This document shows, one piece after another, positions 48,101 through 60,100 of a stretch of DNA of 64,000 nt. Positions within the stretch are counted from its first letter, which is position 1, and every line of letters begins with the position of its first letter. The stretch covers positions 3,626,979 to 3,690,978 of the forward strand of contig NC_087383.1 of assembly GCF_963675165.1 (NCBI RefSeq). Reading direction: 5' to 3'. This stretch comes from Halichondria panicea. Taxonomy: Eukaryota > Porifera > Demospongiae > Suberitida > Halichondriidae. The translations under genes were made by a program, and so were the position numbers. The notes beneath the pieces are model-generated. The model searched no databases. It worked only from the letters and a program-made list of their open reading frames with translations, and was not told the DNA's origin.

Positions 48101-50418
48101 GTTGACTTTCTCAACAAATTTGAGCAGCTCGGTGATGGGTCGGATCTGATCATTCAACCTGTATGTTTGTGGGGGGGGGGGCAACACAGTCACTATAGTG
48201 TCTAGCGTGACGATAAAATCCAACCAAAGGTAAAACTGTAAAGACATTATATAATTATGCATGTATGCATACGAATCATATGTAAAAAACGATAGCTATA
48301 AATAGCCGTAAATGACAATTCATTGGTTATGATAAAGGTATTAATAATAAGTTGAAATGCACGTACATTGAAATGAGTGTCCTGGAGTCGACCTTGTCTC
48401 CAACACTGACGTTCTCCTCCTCAAGTACTCCAGAACAATAGCTGCAACTGTGAGGTGAGGTGTGAGGGAGAGTGATCTAAAAACACACAACACGTCTCTC
48501 TTCGGGCTACTGAAGCTTGAACATTGAGCACTCTATGCATGTATAACACAGATGTCATATACAGTCATGCATGTAACTTACAACTGTAGCTATAGGCCCT
48601 AAAAATTGAGCTACATGTATAATACTGAAACACAAAGAGTCTGCATGCCATTTACATGGGGAGGGGGAGAATAGCTGTGTGCAAGGGAATGTAAATAGTC
48701 TAGAGAAAATTAATAATACCACTTTCTATAATTATGTCTACAATAATTATACTCTGTACTCGTGTCATAAAACAATGTCATAATGTTTCAGTCCTGCTCA
48801 CCAGAGAGAGCCGTTAGCCGGGTTGAAGAGTCTGTCCACGTCCAGGTCTGTGTATGTGGAGCCACAGGTAGGGCACTTGTACGACGTCTGGTTGTGTACC
48901 TACAGGTCACCAGGTTACATACAATGTGTACTAGAGTGAGCCCCCTAAACCTAAATCACCAATCACAGTTCTGTTTAGAATCATTACACAATTAATGTAG
49001 CTCAAGTAACACCCAAGAAGTGTAGCCAGTGCATATAGCTACATGTATTATGAAGGAAAGTCTTTCAACTAAGGAAAGAACTACATATTGTAGTTAGCAC
49101 TGACAGTGCAACCACTTTGGGACCTGAGTGCATACTTATTGAATTTTCCTGAGGGGTGGCCATTAAGAGTGGATCTACTATAAATGATGCACACCTGAGC
49201 TATTGCAGGAGACTCACTCTTCTCTCCTCAGCTTCAATGTTCCTGTGTATCTTGTCCAGCTTGTATTTGACGACGTTGACAAAGTGTTTGTAATTGATGT
49301 AATAATAGCGCACCAGACCACCACTGTCTCCCTCCATACGCTGCTGGCTGCAACGCAATGCTACAGTCAACATTCACGTAGCTAGTTAAGGACTCTAGTA
49401 TTATCTTCATGAACCTCTTATTGAGGAGATGATGTATACTACATCCAGGAAAATAACTATAACATAGTACCTTTTGATGATTTTGTCTTTCTGTAAGAAA
49501 GTGAGAGCTTGCCTCAACTGCATGCAAAAACACCGATTATCACACCATTTACACGTAGGTATTAACTTTCATTTGTGAGTGTTACCCCACCTCTTACACA
49601 CCAGTCTCTGACTTCCCTGCATCCTCAGCAACTCCACCAAATCACCTTCTGCAACACTAGGGTGCATGGGTGGAGTGAAGTATGGTACGATTTGTAGAGC
49701 AGTTTCTCAGTATTATTATCAATTCATTGGGCCCGATCAGGAAAGAAATCAACGTTCTTCTATAGTAAATCATGCACTAATTTTAAATTACGGTACCAGT
49801 AAGAATTTCCACTTAGGGCTACAATTCCGCTCCAGGATAATAAAACGTACTTTTTAATGTGGCAAGCAGAAAGGAGTTTTAGGCTTTGGGAAAGGAATAC
49901 GGTGCGCACGATAGCATGCCGGAAAATGTTGGGCCATGCTATTGATTGCTTACATTATAATGTAACAATGTATAAAATGCTTGGGGGGAGGGGACCTGAG
50001 CATTTTAGGAGGGTAGCTCCCGCCTAGTAGATGAAACCCTGACAAAACTATTCACGTACCAAGGGTAGGTAGCAAGGATGTCGAGACATACAATTTGCAT
50101 CGGCTGGTAGAAACTTCTCGCAATGACTCGAACCAACCTTTTGAGCTCCTGTGGAACTGATATATAAAAATGTTTAGCCATAGATAATACGTATGGTTAA
50201 TAAACTTTGATGTGCATCGTATCGATCGATTTGCGAGCGTTGAGCAGCATGACATGCATATAATTATGTAGGAACAGATCTAGCCTCCTTCACAAGGCCT
50301 CAGAAGAGCGGCCTTGGATCGAGGCTAGAACAGATCTAGAACCAGTACATATTTATATATATATTGAGAGGGACTGTGGGGCTTACTAACTTGTTCTAGT
50401 TTGCTGAGGAAGATCCAT
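45189..50418 (-). CDS. GTF2E1: General transcription factor IIE subunit 1 (TFIIE-alpha, 13 exons)
   Basis: Transcript-order exons: 50391-50418, 50060-50156, 49591-49656, 49471-49512, 49218-49347, 48802-48899, 48367-48447, 48056-48158, 47211-47281, 46916-46985, 46635-46752, 46199-46356, 45189-45314; all phases fit, 395 aa. The N-terminal winged-helix region (PQELKRLVRVIARSFYQP.. to INYKHFVNVVKYKLDKI) is followed by a zinc ribbon (YKCPTCGSTYTDLD ... LCCSYCSG), then RLNDQ-like MLNDQIRPITELLKFVEKVN and EPEPSSI. The acidic segment SGSESDEEMEDVESSDEEEE precedes the conserved C-terminus VGDRTVPLDQVT..LVAQMTEEEKEQY. TFIIE recruits and regulates TFIIH at RNA polymerase II promoters. Intron 8 holds a large inverted repeat. 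Several acceptors were chosen by phase among close alternatives. Confidence 0.93.
47309..47962. repeat. Large inverted repeat (arms of about 310-330 bp) in GTF2E1 intron 8
   Basis: Left arm 47309-47616 and right arm 47634-47962 are near-perfect reverse complements around a 17-base spacer (CAGAGTCAGTAAA ... TTTACTGACTCTG). The arms differ by scattered substitutions and a few indels toward the outer ends. No protein is encoded. It is a foldback element or recent inverted duplication. Confidence 0.9.
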
Positions 50419-50818
50419 AATGTTCTCTTTGGTGATGAAACTCTCTTCTTTTTAGTGGGCGCTACAGTAAAAAGCTAGATTAGCTACCCCCACATAATAC
50501 CTCTGTCCGAAACGACCATTGCCAGACTATCATCTATAGCTGTGGTGTGGTCCTGGGGAAACTAGCTGGTTTTGAACTAATTATAGACTCGACTCGAGCT
50601 CATTCCATGGCCCAACTTCCTCATCTATTGTAACACTAGACAAGTCTGACCGGGAACGAAGCTAATTCAAACTTGGCAGACATATACATACTTTGAATTT
50701 ATAATAGTGGAAATATTTTTAACATTAAAAAGAGGTATATTATTATGTTAGTATGCAGCAACATGGCTGAAACACAAGTTACACAACTGAACATGGGTAA
50801 AGATGATTGTTATTGTTT
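50419..50818. promoter_or_regulatory. PCGF3 3' end to GTF2E1 promoter
   Basis: Four hundred bases between same-strand genes must hold the PCGF3 polyadenylation region and the GTF2E1 promoter. No distinct motif was identified. Confidence 0.3.
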
Positions 50819-53414
50819 TTAACCAAGGGACTTTTTCAATCGATAGGAAAGAACGAGTGGAGGATCCTGCAGTGGGTGGAAAAAGAGTGGAGACTAAAAT
50901 AGGGATTCAGAGTAGCACTATTGTACAGTTATTCTATGGTGTGTTATGCCTGAATACGTTTTGGACTATTATTATAGCTATATGGACATTGCTATACAGT
51001 TTTTACCTTTTTCAGCCAGTGTGAAATCCAGATGAATTTTAGAGTGTTGTCTTTATGCAGAGTTTGTCCATTGCACACGAGGTCCAACTGCATAGGGTCG
51101 TACATGTACTTCATACAATTATACGATGTGATGAGAACTGTTGCAACAAGCACTAGTCGCTAAGAGTACCGTTTCCAACTTCGCTATCATAATAAATATA
51201 AATATTGTATGCAGTACAGTATAGGCCTCGGGGCATGCAGAGAGCACTAGCCATAAATATTGAGGACAGAAACGTTGTACTATTATAGAAACTGGATGAT
51301 ACTACTGTAATTACAATAGAAATGCAGTAGCATAATTTATAGTGAAGACACAAGTGGATATGCACCAACAGAAGGACGTACATGCATGTATCACTACATT
51401 CCAGTGTACAACAAAAGTGAACTCACATCGTACAGCGCTGGCACACAAAGCTTCTGTAACAGGAACCTCTTTAAATGGTAGACAGTCACCCGAGAAGAAC
51501 ACCTCATGAACTTCCGAGACAAATCCTGCATCGACACACAGAAAGTGCACTATGAAAGAGACACGCCGTGTGCAGTATTTAATTCCTAAACAAGGTATCT
51601 GAAAACTACCAGAGCACAAGAGAAAACTCATAGTTATTCTGTAACTTTACCTGGAGCATATCTTTGTCAGTCACAGAACTGCAGGGAATACAAATCATAC
51701 TCTTTTACTGTGTAGCGATTACCAGAAAATTATACAGTGCTGGTTGCATACTAATCGATAGTGCAAATTATACTACTGTAACAGAGGAAGCTCTATTATC
51801 CCGATTCTAGATTATCTGGCAAGACAAACGTTTCTACAGCCAGGCCAAAGTTCAACCAGTAATCAACAGACATGTCCATTAAATGCGCATGCGCAATTAA
51901 AATATGTTACCATGGAGATAGGCGTGTTGAATACAGAACTAGGCGTGGTTTATCCTCGCTTGTTAGAGGTGGCTTATAATATACTTACAATGTATCCAGT
52001 CTAGCTGACACTGAAACAAAGTGGGTCTGGGTAATCAAGGTTCTACTGTAAGCGTATATACATGTAGCAGTAATGAAACTACCTGTCTGGCTCAAACTTG
52101 AGGGAGATGAGATCATCGTCTCTACTGAAGTGAGTGTGAGAAAACTCTGTGGCACTGTCGAGGGGGTCTATCGGTGGGGGGCGAGCACCTGCACACAGAT
52201 CATACAATAGCATATAACTGTTATTAAGTAAACAGCTACGTTGATTAGTAATATTCTAGTTTCATGACAATTCTAATCAAGAGGACCATTAGCCGTACTA
52301 TCATAATGGAAGGAAGCTCTCCACTCATTAGGATAAAAGCACACGGCTTACTTGGATCAGACTCTCCCCTCTCAAGATAAAACTCTTCTCTCCTTTTCTG
52401 CTCACCTGCACAAACAAACCATTGTGATTTTGAGCTGATTGTTAACTCCCCCCCCCCCCCCCCCTTCAGACTTAGTGAGAAAGGAGACAGAGTGACTGAA
52501 CAAAGTTAGCAGTAGATCAACAAACTTACTCTTGTATAATCCTGGAACCAACTTGTAGACTATGTCTTGCATGGTACGGTCAGGTCTGCATGTCGAGAAT
52601 GTGTGATTGAGAATGGTAGATACCGTATAAGAAATCTTATCTCTCTTAGCTATGCTACACGTCTGATCTCCATACTACGCACATACTGGGCCACACCCAC
52701 ACACACTCTCGTCCCCACTCACCTGATGTTAAGCAGTGGCTGTGTCTCGTGTACTACCACGTTACAGGTGGGACAATCATTGTTACTCTGAAGGTGCTTC
52801 ACTATACATGACTTGCAGACTGCAAACAAAATTCAAGAAAAACACATAGATAATTAAAGTTACTGTGTACATTTACAGTACAAATGCGTACAACAAGCAC
52901 CTACGTGTACATGTAAGATACAGGCAATTCTTACAAAATTACATTGTTTTTGAGTTACAATTAATGCTGTGCATGAATTTTTATTATTGTGTGTCTCACA
53001 GGTGTGCAGGCACTCCGTGATGGTGGTGGCTTCAATGAGGTAGCCGGCACACAGGCTACAAGTGATGTGCTCATTAATGCCTCTCATACGCACGGTGTTC
53101 TGAACGGGAGAAAGAGGAAGTAACACCACTGATTTATCCGACGTACATGTGATTTAGTACATAGACAATTTAGTATGTAGACAGGTCTGTACGCAGCTTG
53201 GATGGCCAGGCAGATATATAACTTAAAGAGCCTACGTACGTATACGGTACATGTAGTGCAATCAGAATCATGGTGCATGCTACTATACTATAGCTGTGTG
53301 TACATTATGTATAATAATGATTGCTCTACAGTGAACATAGTTAGATCTATATGAATATAGTTGAACATAGTAATATCTATATGAGTCCTGGTAGCTATAG
53401 AGCTTTACCTGCAT
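50819..53414 (-). CDS. PCGF3: Polycomb group RING finger protein, PCGF3-like (10 exons)
   Basis: Transcript-order exons: 53409-53414, 53000-53099, 52723-52819, 52530-52585, 52352-52405, 52083-52188, 51651-51678, 51427-51525, 51007-51087, 50819-50866; 224 aa versus human 242. The N-terminal RING reads [32 protein letters not shown], then DCPTC. The PCGF3/5-specific link [17 protein letters not shown] follows. The C-terminal RAWUL ubiquitin-like domain runs [19 protein letters not shown] ... [20 protein letters not shown] ... [13 protein letters not shown] proteins pair with RING1 in PRC1 complexes that mono-ubiquitinate histone H2A. The link sequence is closest to PCGF3. The ATG lies in a six-base coding micro-exon (ATGCAG then GTAAAG), chosen because a strong acceptor precedes [14 protein letters not shown]; that start is probable, not certain. 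Confidence 0.9.
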
Positions 53415-53754
53415 GACTTTCAATACTTATAGTACACTGATCGAAGTCGTTAGTATGTCACTTCACTTCGCTAGTATCAATCTATACTTTACTGATGTAT
53501 ATACGTCCTATAGAAGTCTATGAATGTACTTAGTATTTCAGTAAGACAGCATCTCCAATCTCTTTCTTCAGTTTTGCATGCAGCAAGTTATGATGGGCAT
53601 CTTCAAGAATGGTATGCAATCAACTAACTCCACCCACCACAAACCTTTGTTGCCCACACCACATGCAGGTATGGCTAATCAATGGTTTACAAGTTTACAA
53701 GCACAAATTGAAAAGTAAATAAAAAATGGACAATTAATTTTGGTGACTAAGATC

Positions 53755-56234
53755 TCATAAAGTCCATGGCCCCTCGATTGATAACTGCTCCAACTCATTC
53801 ACAGGCACAGGAAGCAGGGATTGCATAAACTCTGCAGAACACAGGGATACTTATTAAAACTATGTATTTGGTATGTGCAAACATTACCACGACACCACTA
53901 TTGACAATTTTGTGTAATGTACGTGTAAACAAATTATTGACGGCTAGAATAGTACACAAACTACGTAAACACATCTTTCACAACGCTAATTGACAGTGTT
54001 GAGTTACCTCTGACTGGTCTTAGTGTGGACGTGTCCAGCGGCACCACGGGCTTCAGGAGGTCCTTGAGAACACCAAATTTCTTCTTACTCTGCAGACAGT
54101 GTATGTATAAGTAAGAACAGTGAGAGCATCACGCACGCAGACATGAATACAGACACGTTACATATGAATATTCCATGGGGCATCGCTATTACAGTACACA
54201 CTACATGCAGCAAAAAACGCATGCATGTACACAATGTACAGCCATATGTCTTACCCTGAGAAAGGACATGCTGAGCAGTTTAGTGGGAGAGGGGCGGCAT
54301 GAGGGATTAGGGTGCACACAATGATCTACCACCTGCACAAGGAAATATATATACAGCAGTTTATTGCACAAAAAATGTCACAGTAAGTTTGTACATAGTA
54401 TTATACTTGAGTGCGAGTATTGAATGCTGCTTATAATTGTACAGTTGGTGAAAGATGACTTACTTTAGTGAAAGTATTAGAGAATCTTTTGGCAAGGAAG
54501 CCCTCGTCTCTCCTCATAAGCACTGGGGGGTGACCACGTAACTTTAACATCATTATCTGGAGGAGAATACACACAGGATGTATATATGCTCAAGTAAGCG
54601 ATTCACAGGCCTCAACCGTCACTCAGTATAATGAAAGTAGGCACTAACGTTGCAGTACACTGTAGCTATAGAAAGTTTACAAACACATGTAAGGCAGAAA
54701 ATCAAGCCAATACGTTCACCATAATGTACATGTAAGTACAATACACACACACCACACCTCAGTGACGGGTAGCCCAGCGAAGGGGGCCTCTCCAGTGCTC
54801 AGCTCCAAAGCAGCAATGCCTACACTGTATGTATCCGACTTGAATGAGTAGCCAGATAGGTCTTGTGCCAGCACCTCTGGAGCTAGCCAGCAGATGTTGT
54901 CCACCGTGTGAGGGAAATGACCGTGAAGGGACTGAGGGGATACATTGCATGTGTACACAGTACAGTGTAATACAGTGCTTTCAAACAGAATTCTCTACTT
55001 ATAAGTATATCACATTGTCACACTTTGTCAAGGTAACAAGTATGTAATATGGTCTTTTCTGTTGTTGTTTTTATTACACAGTCACGCAGCCTTAAGGCAG
55101 AATTTGGTAAAGGGTTGTCGTGATATACAACACATGTAGCATGTGAATCCTTGTGTTGTATACAATACATATACAAGAAACTCGCTATCGGGGCTGTGCC
55201 CTCGGGCTTGTGCTTGTATGTACACCAACCTTATCTTACACTCAAAAACTAAGCTGAGCTCATACAATGCACAAATCTATATGAGTGGAGTACACGTATC
55301 AGCACAATTCTTACAATAGCAATCACATAATCATAGAGCCCCAAAACTAGTCTTACATGTAATTAAATGACAAACCCTACACTGTACCTTCATTCTAGAT
55401 CCGTCCTTCATCATGGAGACGACACTCCGCAGCCCGGACAGTTTCACCTGGCCGTTCTCGTGGATCAGGAAGTGCTTTGCCCTCACACTCCTAATTGAAA
55501 AGCAGTGACCGAATATTAGAATTCACCAGTGGGACTTACCGGTGTACAAAGCCAAGACTGTGGAGGTACTGCAGTCCCAGCGCCACATCCTTGAGTATCA
55601 CTGCCACCACTGACTCTTGGAACCCGTTCTTGAAGGGCTCAGCAGAGTGCATGATGTCAGCACATGAGCCTGGAACAAATAGACATATATTAACTATGGC
55701 ATGTTACAGTAGAGTATTTTACTTGGTTGACCTAAAGATAAATCTACAGTAGGGTACACTAGTATCCTTTTTACTGTAATGGTCACCACTGAAGAAAGGA
55801 TGCCTGCAATATATGAGACCCGGCAATAACAAAGGCCACCTCAACCAAAACAAAGTGTCCAATACAAGTATACATGTACAAGGTTCCACTCTTCACATGC
55901 AACAACTTATGTTGAAGTACATGGCATACAGTTCTAGTCACTCTGTACCTGGCATATATGCATCACTACTGAGTATTCACACAGTGCTCACCGTAATGCA
56001 TGAGTGGTTGCACTGCCCAGAGGTGAGCGTCCACCACGAAGCTGATCAGGTAGCAGGCAATGTTCTGATGGTGGAGGAGTTGGGATATCTTGATCTCATG
56101 TTGGACCTCCCCTAGTTGCTGGAAGGACAGGGGCTCCAGATCTATGTGTCTTACCACTACAAAGTTTCGACTGGGTTTGTGCTGGGATATCAGGATGGAC
56201 GCAGTGCCTGCACAACCAACTCCTGCACGTGTTG

Positions 56235-56288
<54 letters not shown>

Positions 56289-56913
56289 AGGTGGTAAATA
56301 TGTGAGATTAGGGGGTGGGTGAGAGTCTGGTAACAGTACAGGGTGCTTCTTACATATACATTTTGCAACAACTTTATGTACCAGGACAAAATCAATACAT
56401 GTAACTTACCTATTGACTGATAGACCTCATAGTCACCGTAGTGTGGAGTCAGCAGTGACCCCAGCAAACCCAGAGACTTGCGTCTGACTGGATCAGCCTG
56501 CAGGTAGAAATGAGGAAAGAGATTATGCTTAAAGAGTCAATTATGTACATTGGCAAGCAGGGGGAACACATGCCTACTATATTTGCTAAACCACTCTCAA
56601 CCTCATCAGTCATATACACTTCACTGTTGCACACTATTTTCGAATCACACTACCTTGTTTACACGTATACAACTGTCTAACAACACACTTACATCTGTTT
56701 CACTCGAACTCATACTTGGGCAAGGGTCAGAGTGGGAGTACAAGAAGGAAGAGAGGTCTCTGGCTCCAGGGCCAGGGGAACTGGGGGTTGTGGGTACAGT
56801 CTCACTTGGAGCTACTCGTGCTCTGCCATGTAAACAGGGTAGCTAGTAGAAAACACAGAAATCACATCGAGTATAGTATAGTAATAACACTATGACAACA
56901 AACGGCTTACCAT
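53755..56913 (-). CDS. STRADA: STE20-related adaptor pseudokinase, STRAD-like (11 exons)
   Basis: Transcript-order exons: 56911-56913, 56693-56842, 56410-56497, 55992-56222, 55540-55669, 55388-55490, 54758-54931, 54464-54556, 54255-54332, 54008-54089, 53755-53831; 402 aa. A pseudokinase domain starts at YEVYQSIG. The usual VAIK Lys is Arg (VVVRHIDLE), HRD is HRSVRAKH and DFG is SGLRS, all as in vertebrate STRAD, so phosphotransfer is not expected. The APE region WLAPEVL, then SGYSFKSDTYSVGIAALELS, is strongly conserved. STRAD binds and activates LKB1 with MO25. In vertebrates the C-terminus WEF docks MO25; here the protein ends GPWTL. The symbol is family-level: STRADA versus STRADB cannot be decided. 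The start exon contributes only the ATG, which is plausible from splice sites but unproven. Confidence 0.88.
56235..56286. repeat. GT dinucleotide microsatellite
   Basis: About 25 GT units in STRAD intron 3, immediately next to the exon 4 acceptor. Confidence 0.95.
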
Positions 56914-57173
56914 TCCAATTTTATATAGTGGACTGTACTGTGTTTAGCCTTTTTTCTATTTAGAGAGCAACAGAATAAACGGAGGTCAAGTTGGGCGGGG
57001 CATAGTAGTAGGCCACGCCCAACAAACTTTGCAGTAAAGAGGAGGGGCTCTCATTACTGCTAGCAGTGCTTTGTTAAATCATAGATTGATACTCTTCAAT
57101 CTATGGTTAAATAAAAATAATTGAAATTGCACAACACACACAAACACACACATATGCACACACACTCATTGTC

Positions 57174-60100
57174 CTATTCTTCTGCTACACAAGCTTCATA
57201 GTGAGAGCTGATAGCATTCGTCACTGAGCAAAGAATGTGCTTTTTACAGGAGCTGTCGCAGTTCTTGTCAGCGGGGTAAGTCTTTGCATGAATGTTAAGA
57301 TTGTACTTACTCAGAAGAGATGGTTCTGTCTCAAATCTAAAGGGGAGAAAAAACAGCATAAAATACAAGAAGAAAACAATCCGAATACACTTGGTGGTTT
57401 ATACAACACAACGAAAATTGTCTGCTATACCGTACAGTTGTAAATTAGTCACTGCTATTTTGCTATGCACACACTGAAATTATATATAGTACCTGGAAAC
57501 TAATGACGCCCATTGTACAGGGGAGAGGTCCTTGAGTCCATACTCGTCTTTTGTTGTATAGGACAGCTCAAACTTGGGCTTACTATTGGGGTCTTTGGAA
57601 TACAACTCTGAAAAGAGAAGTGACTGTGATTTTTATTCATATACGGTATATCAGGGCCTTAAGGGTGTAAAGCAGATCATACATGCCATGCAACGAAAAT
57701 TGCGCAAAAGAGTGTCCGGGATAATTAGAAGTGTCCGATAGATTAGAAGATATACAGTACCCAACTTTTCCCCAATAATAAAATTATATACCGGTACACA
57801 GTTAGCTATTCAGTCGCACACTGCTCTATTAAACTTAGCTAGCTCGCATGCAGCTGCTTGATTATTCCGGACACTTTGCATGCTCTATAAAAATCTGTTC
57901 CCCAGACAATTTTCATTTTTTGCTGTCCGAACATATACAGTATATAACTCACCATTGGCGTGTGTGACATTCAGGTGGTACTGTTCATAGCCCAGTAGCG
58001 TCTTTGTGTTAGTGTCCATGGTGAATATTCTGAACGAGGGGTTGATATGTCCGTAGGTGGTCACAGAGGGGGCAATCAGAACAGCACCATATACACCATC
58101 GGCATCTTGAACCTATACACGTGAAGAATGTATGGAAGATGGCTAACACATAACATTATATAGCACTTAGTCAAAATTGTTCAACTGCATCCAGCAACTA
58201 GTTTTCATTCGCAATTCTACAAATATATAAGGGCGTACAAAGGAGAAGCTACAAAGGAGAAGCTTCACCATTATACGTCTTTGGTTAATTGAACTTCACA
58301 CGTTTCCTTACCAGTTCAAATTGGTCGGTGTGGGTATGACCAAATAGGTGTCCAACAACAGTGTCACTGAATTGCTTGGCGATGCTGAGATAGAACTCTC
58401 CATACTCAGCGTGACTGGAAGGGTCCCCAGGTGGTATGTGAGCTATCAAAAGTACCTGCATGTGTGCATGTAATTCATTAGTTGAGCTGCCGCAAGACCC
58501 TCTAAATATGTGACACCCTCGAGCTTAAGTAATTTTCTGCCCTCTAAAAGCTGTGTTTTTTACTGTCATGTCCTAAATGGAGGTAGCCTCGATTCTAGCC
58601 CACTGGAAAATACATGTTTTTAAGCAGCTATAAATCGAGGCAAGTAGACTGAGTAGCCGGGACCCTCTAAATAAGCGACACCAGGTCTTCAACATAATTG
58701 CTCAACCTCTAAAAGAAGCGACTTCTGGCTTTGTAATTATAAAAAAAAGTGTCGCCTAATTAGAGGGTCCTACGGTAGGTAATTTGTTTACTGTATCACT
58801 ATACCTACACATTTTTGACGATCATAATTATTTTTTGATTTTCGAGGCAAATACTGTTTGAGCTTTAGGTAAATCTGCAAAACCCCCAAAAATAATACGC
58901 CTCGTTAATTTGACACTAATTATGGTATTTATGCATGGTTATAATTATATAGCAAGTAGTCAGTTACCTTGTCTCCTTGTTTTTCTGCTAGCGAAAGTTG
59001 TTTTTTAATCCAAATCAGCTGGTTCTTGTAGTGGTCATTCTCGGCATTCAAAAATGAGTAAAAGTTGGGAGTGTAGCTGCATAGTAGTAAGTATCAGTCA
59101 TTCACTGTATTATTAACTAGCTCCAGTGCACTATCATGAATATACCCATAGTCAGAGTTAAAGGAAATCAGTCTGAGATTGTCCATGATCCTGATATTGT
59201 AGTAGCCACCTTCTACTATCGTGTCTAAAGCGTCTTGTGGAAAATCAGCCCACTTTTGCCATTTGTACGCAAGATCTCGATTTAGAGCCTGCAAGTCAAA
59301 TTGCATGGGCAACTGCATGAGCAATAACAAAAAACTACATACAGTTGAAACATTATTATATATAGGCATGTCTACAGAATAAATATACGACTGGTCAACC
59401 TGAAACTCGAGCATTGTTCCGAGATACTCACTCTCCGGCCACGATTCTATAAATAACAATGTAAATTAGGTCATCATGCAGTATCATGCACAGTCATGCG
59501 TTCATGCACCACATACCATGATTTCCGATTGCTGGGTAGATTGTCATTGACGGAAGTTTCTCCGCCAGGTAGTCAACAACAAACTGTGTGGCATCAAGTT
59601 GGGTGGTCCATGTCTCATTCCACACATCGTGAGGTGCATTATCCCCTGCACGTAAAAATGTACCGTATTACTGAGCGAAAAACAATTGCCAATCAGCCAT
59701 GTTAGCTAAAAAAAGTTAACAGTTTGTGATTAACTTTTTTGTGAGCAGGAAAAAATTAATAGTGATGTCATACAAGTATTTTACAATATATTTTTGCGAA
59801 GCCAATAAACTTTGCGAGAGTTTAAATGGTATACTGCACGGCGTGTCTAGCTCTAACCTGTATATATAACGAAGTCTGGCTGTGGGTCTAGCTTTTGAAG
59901 TGTTTCAGCAAGAAGGTCCAAAGTCGGCATGGGAAGATCACATTTGAATTCCCCGTAGTGACCGGCTTTGCCCTGTACATTTGTATACAGAGGAAAAACT
60001 TCAAGAATCAAAAGAGCATGCAGAAATAAACAGTACACACCGTTCCATTGTACCAGTGTCGGCAGCAGAGGTAGAGTCCACAATCATAAGGTGACCCCTA

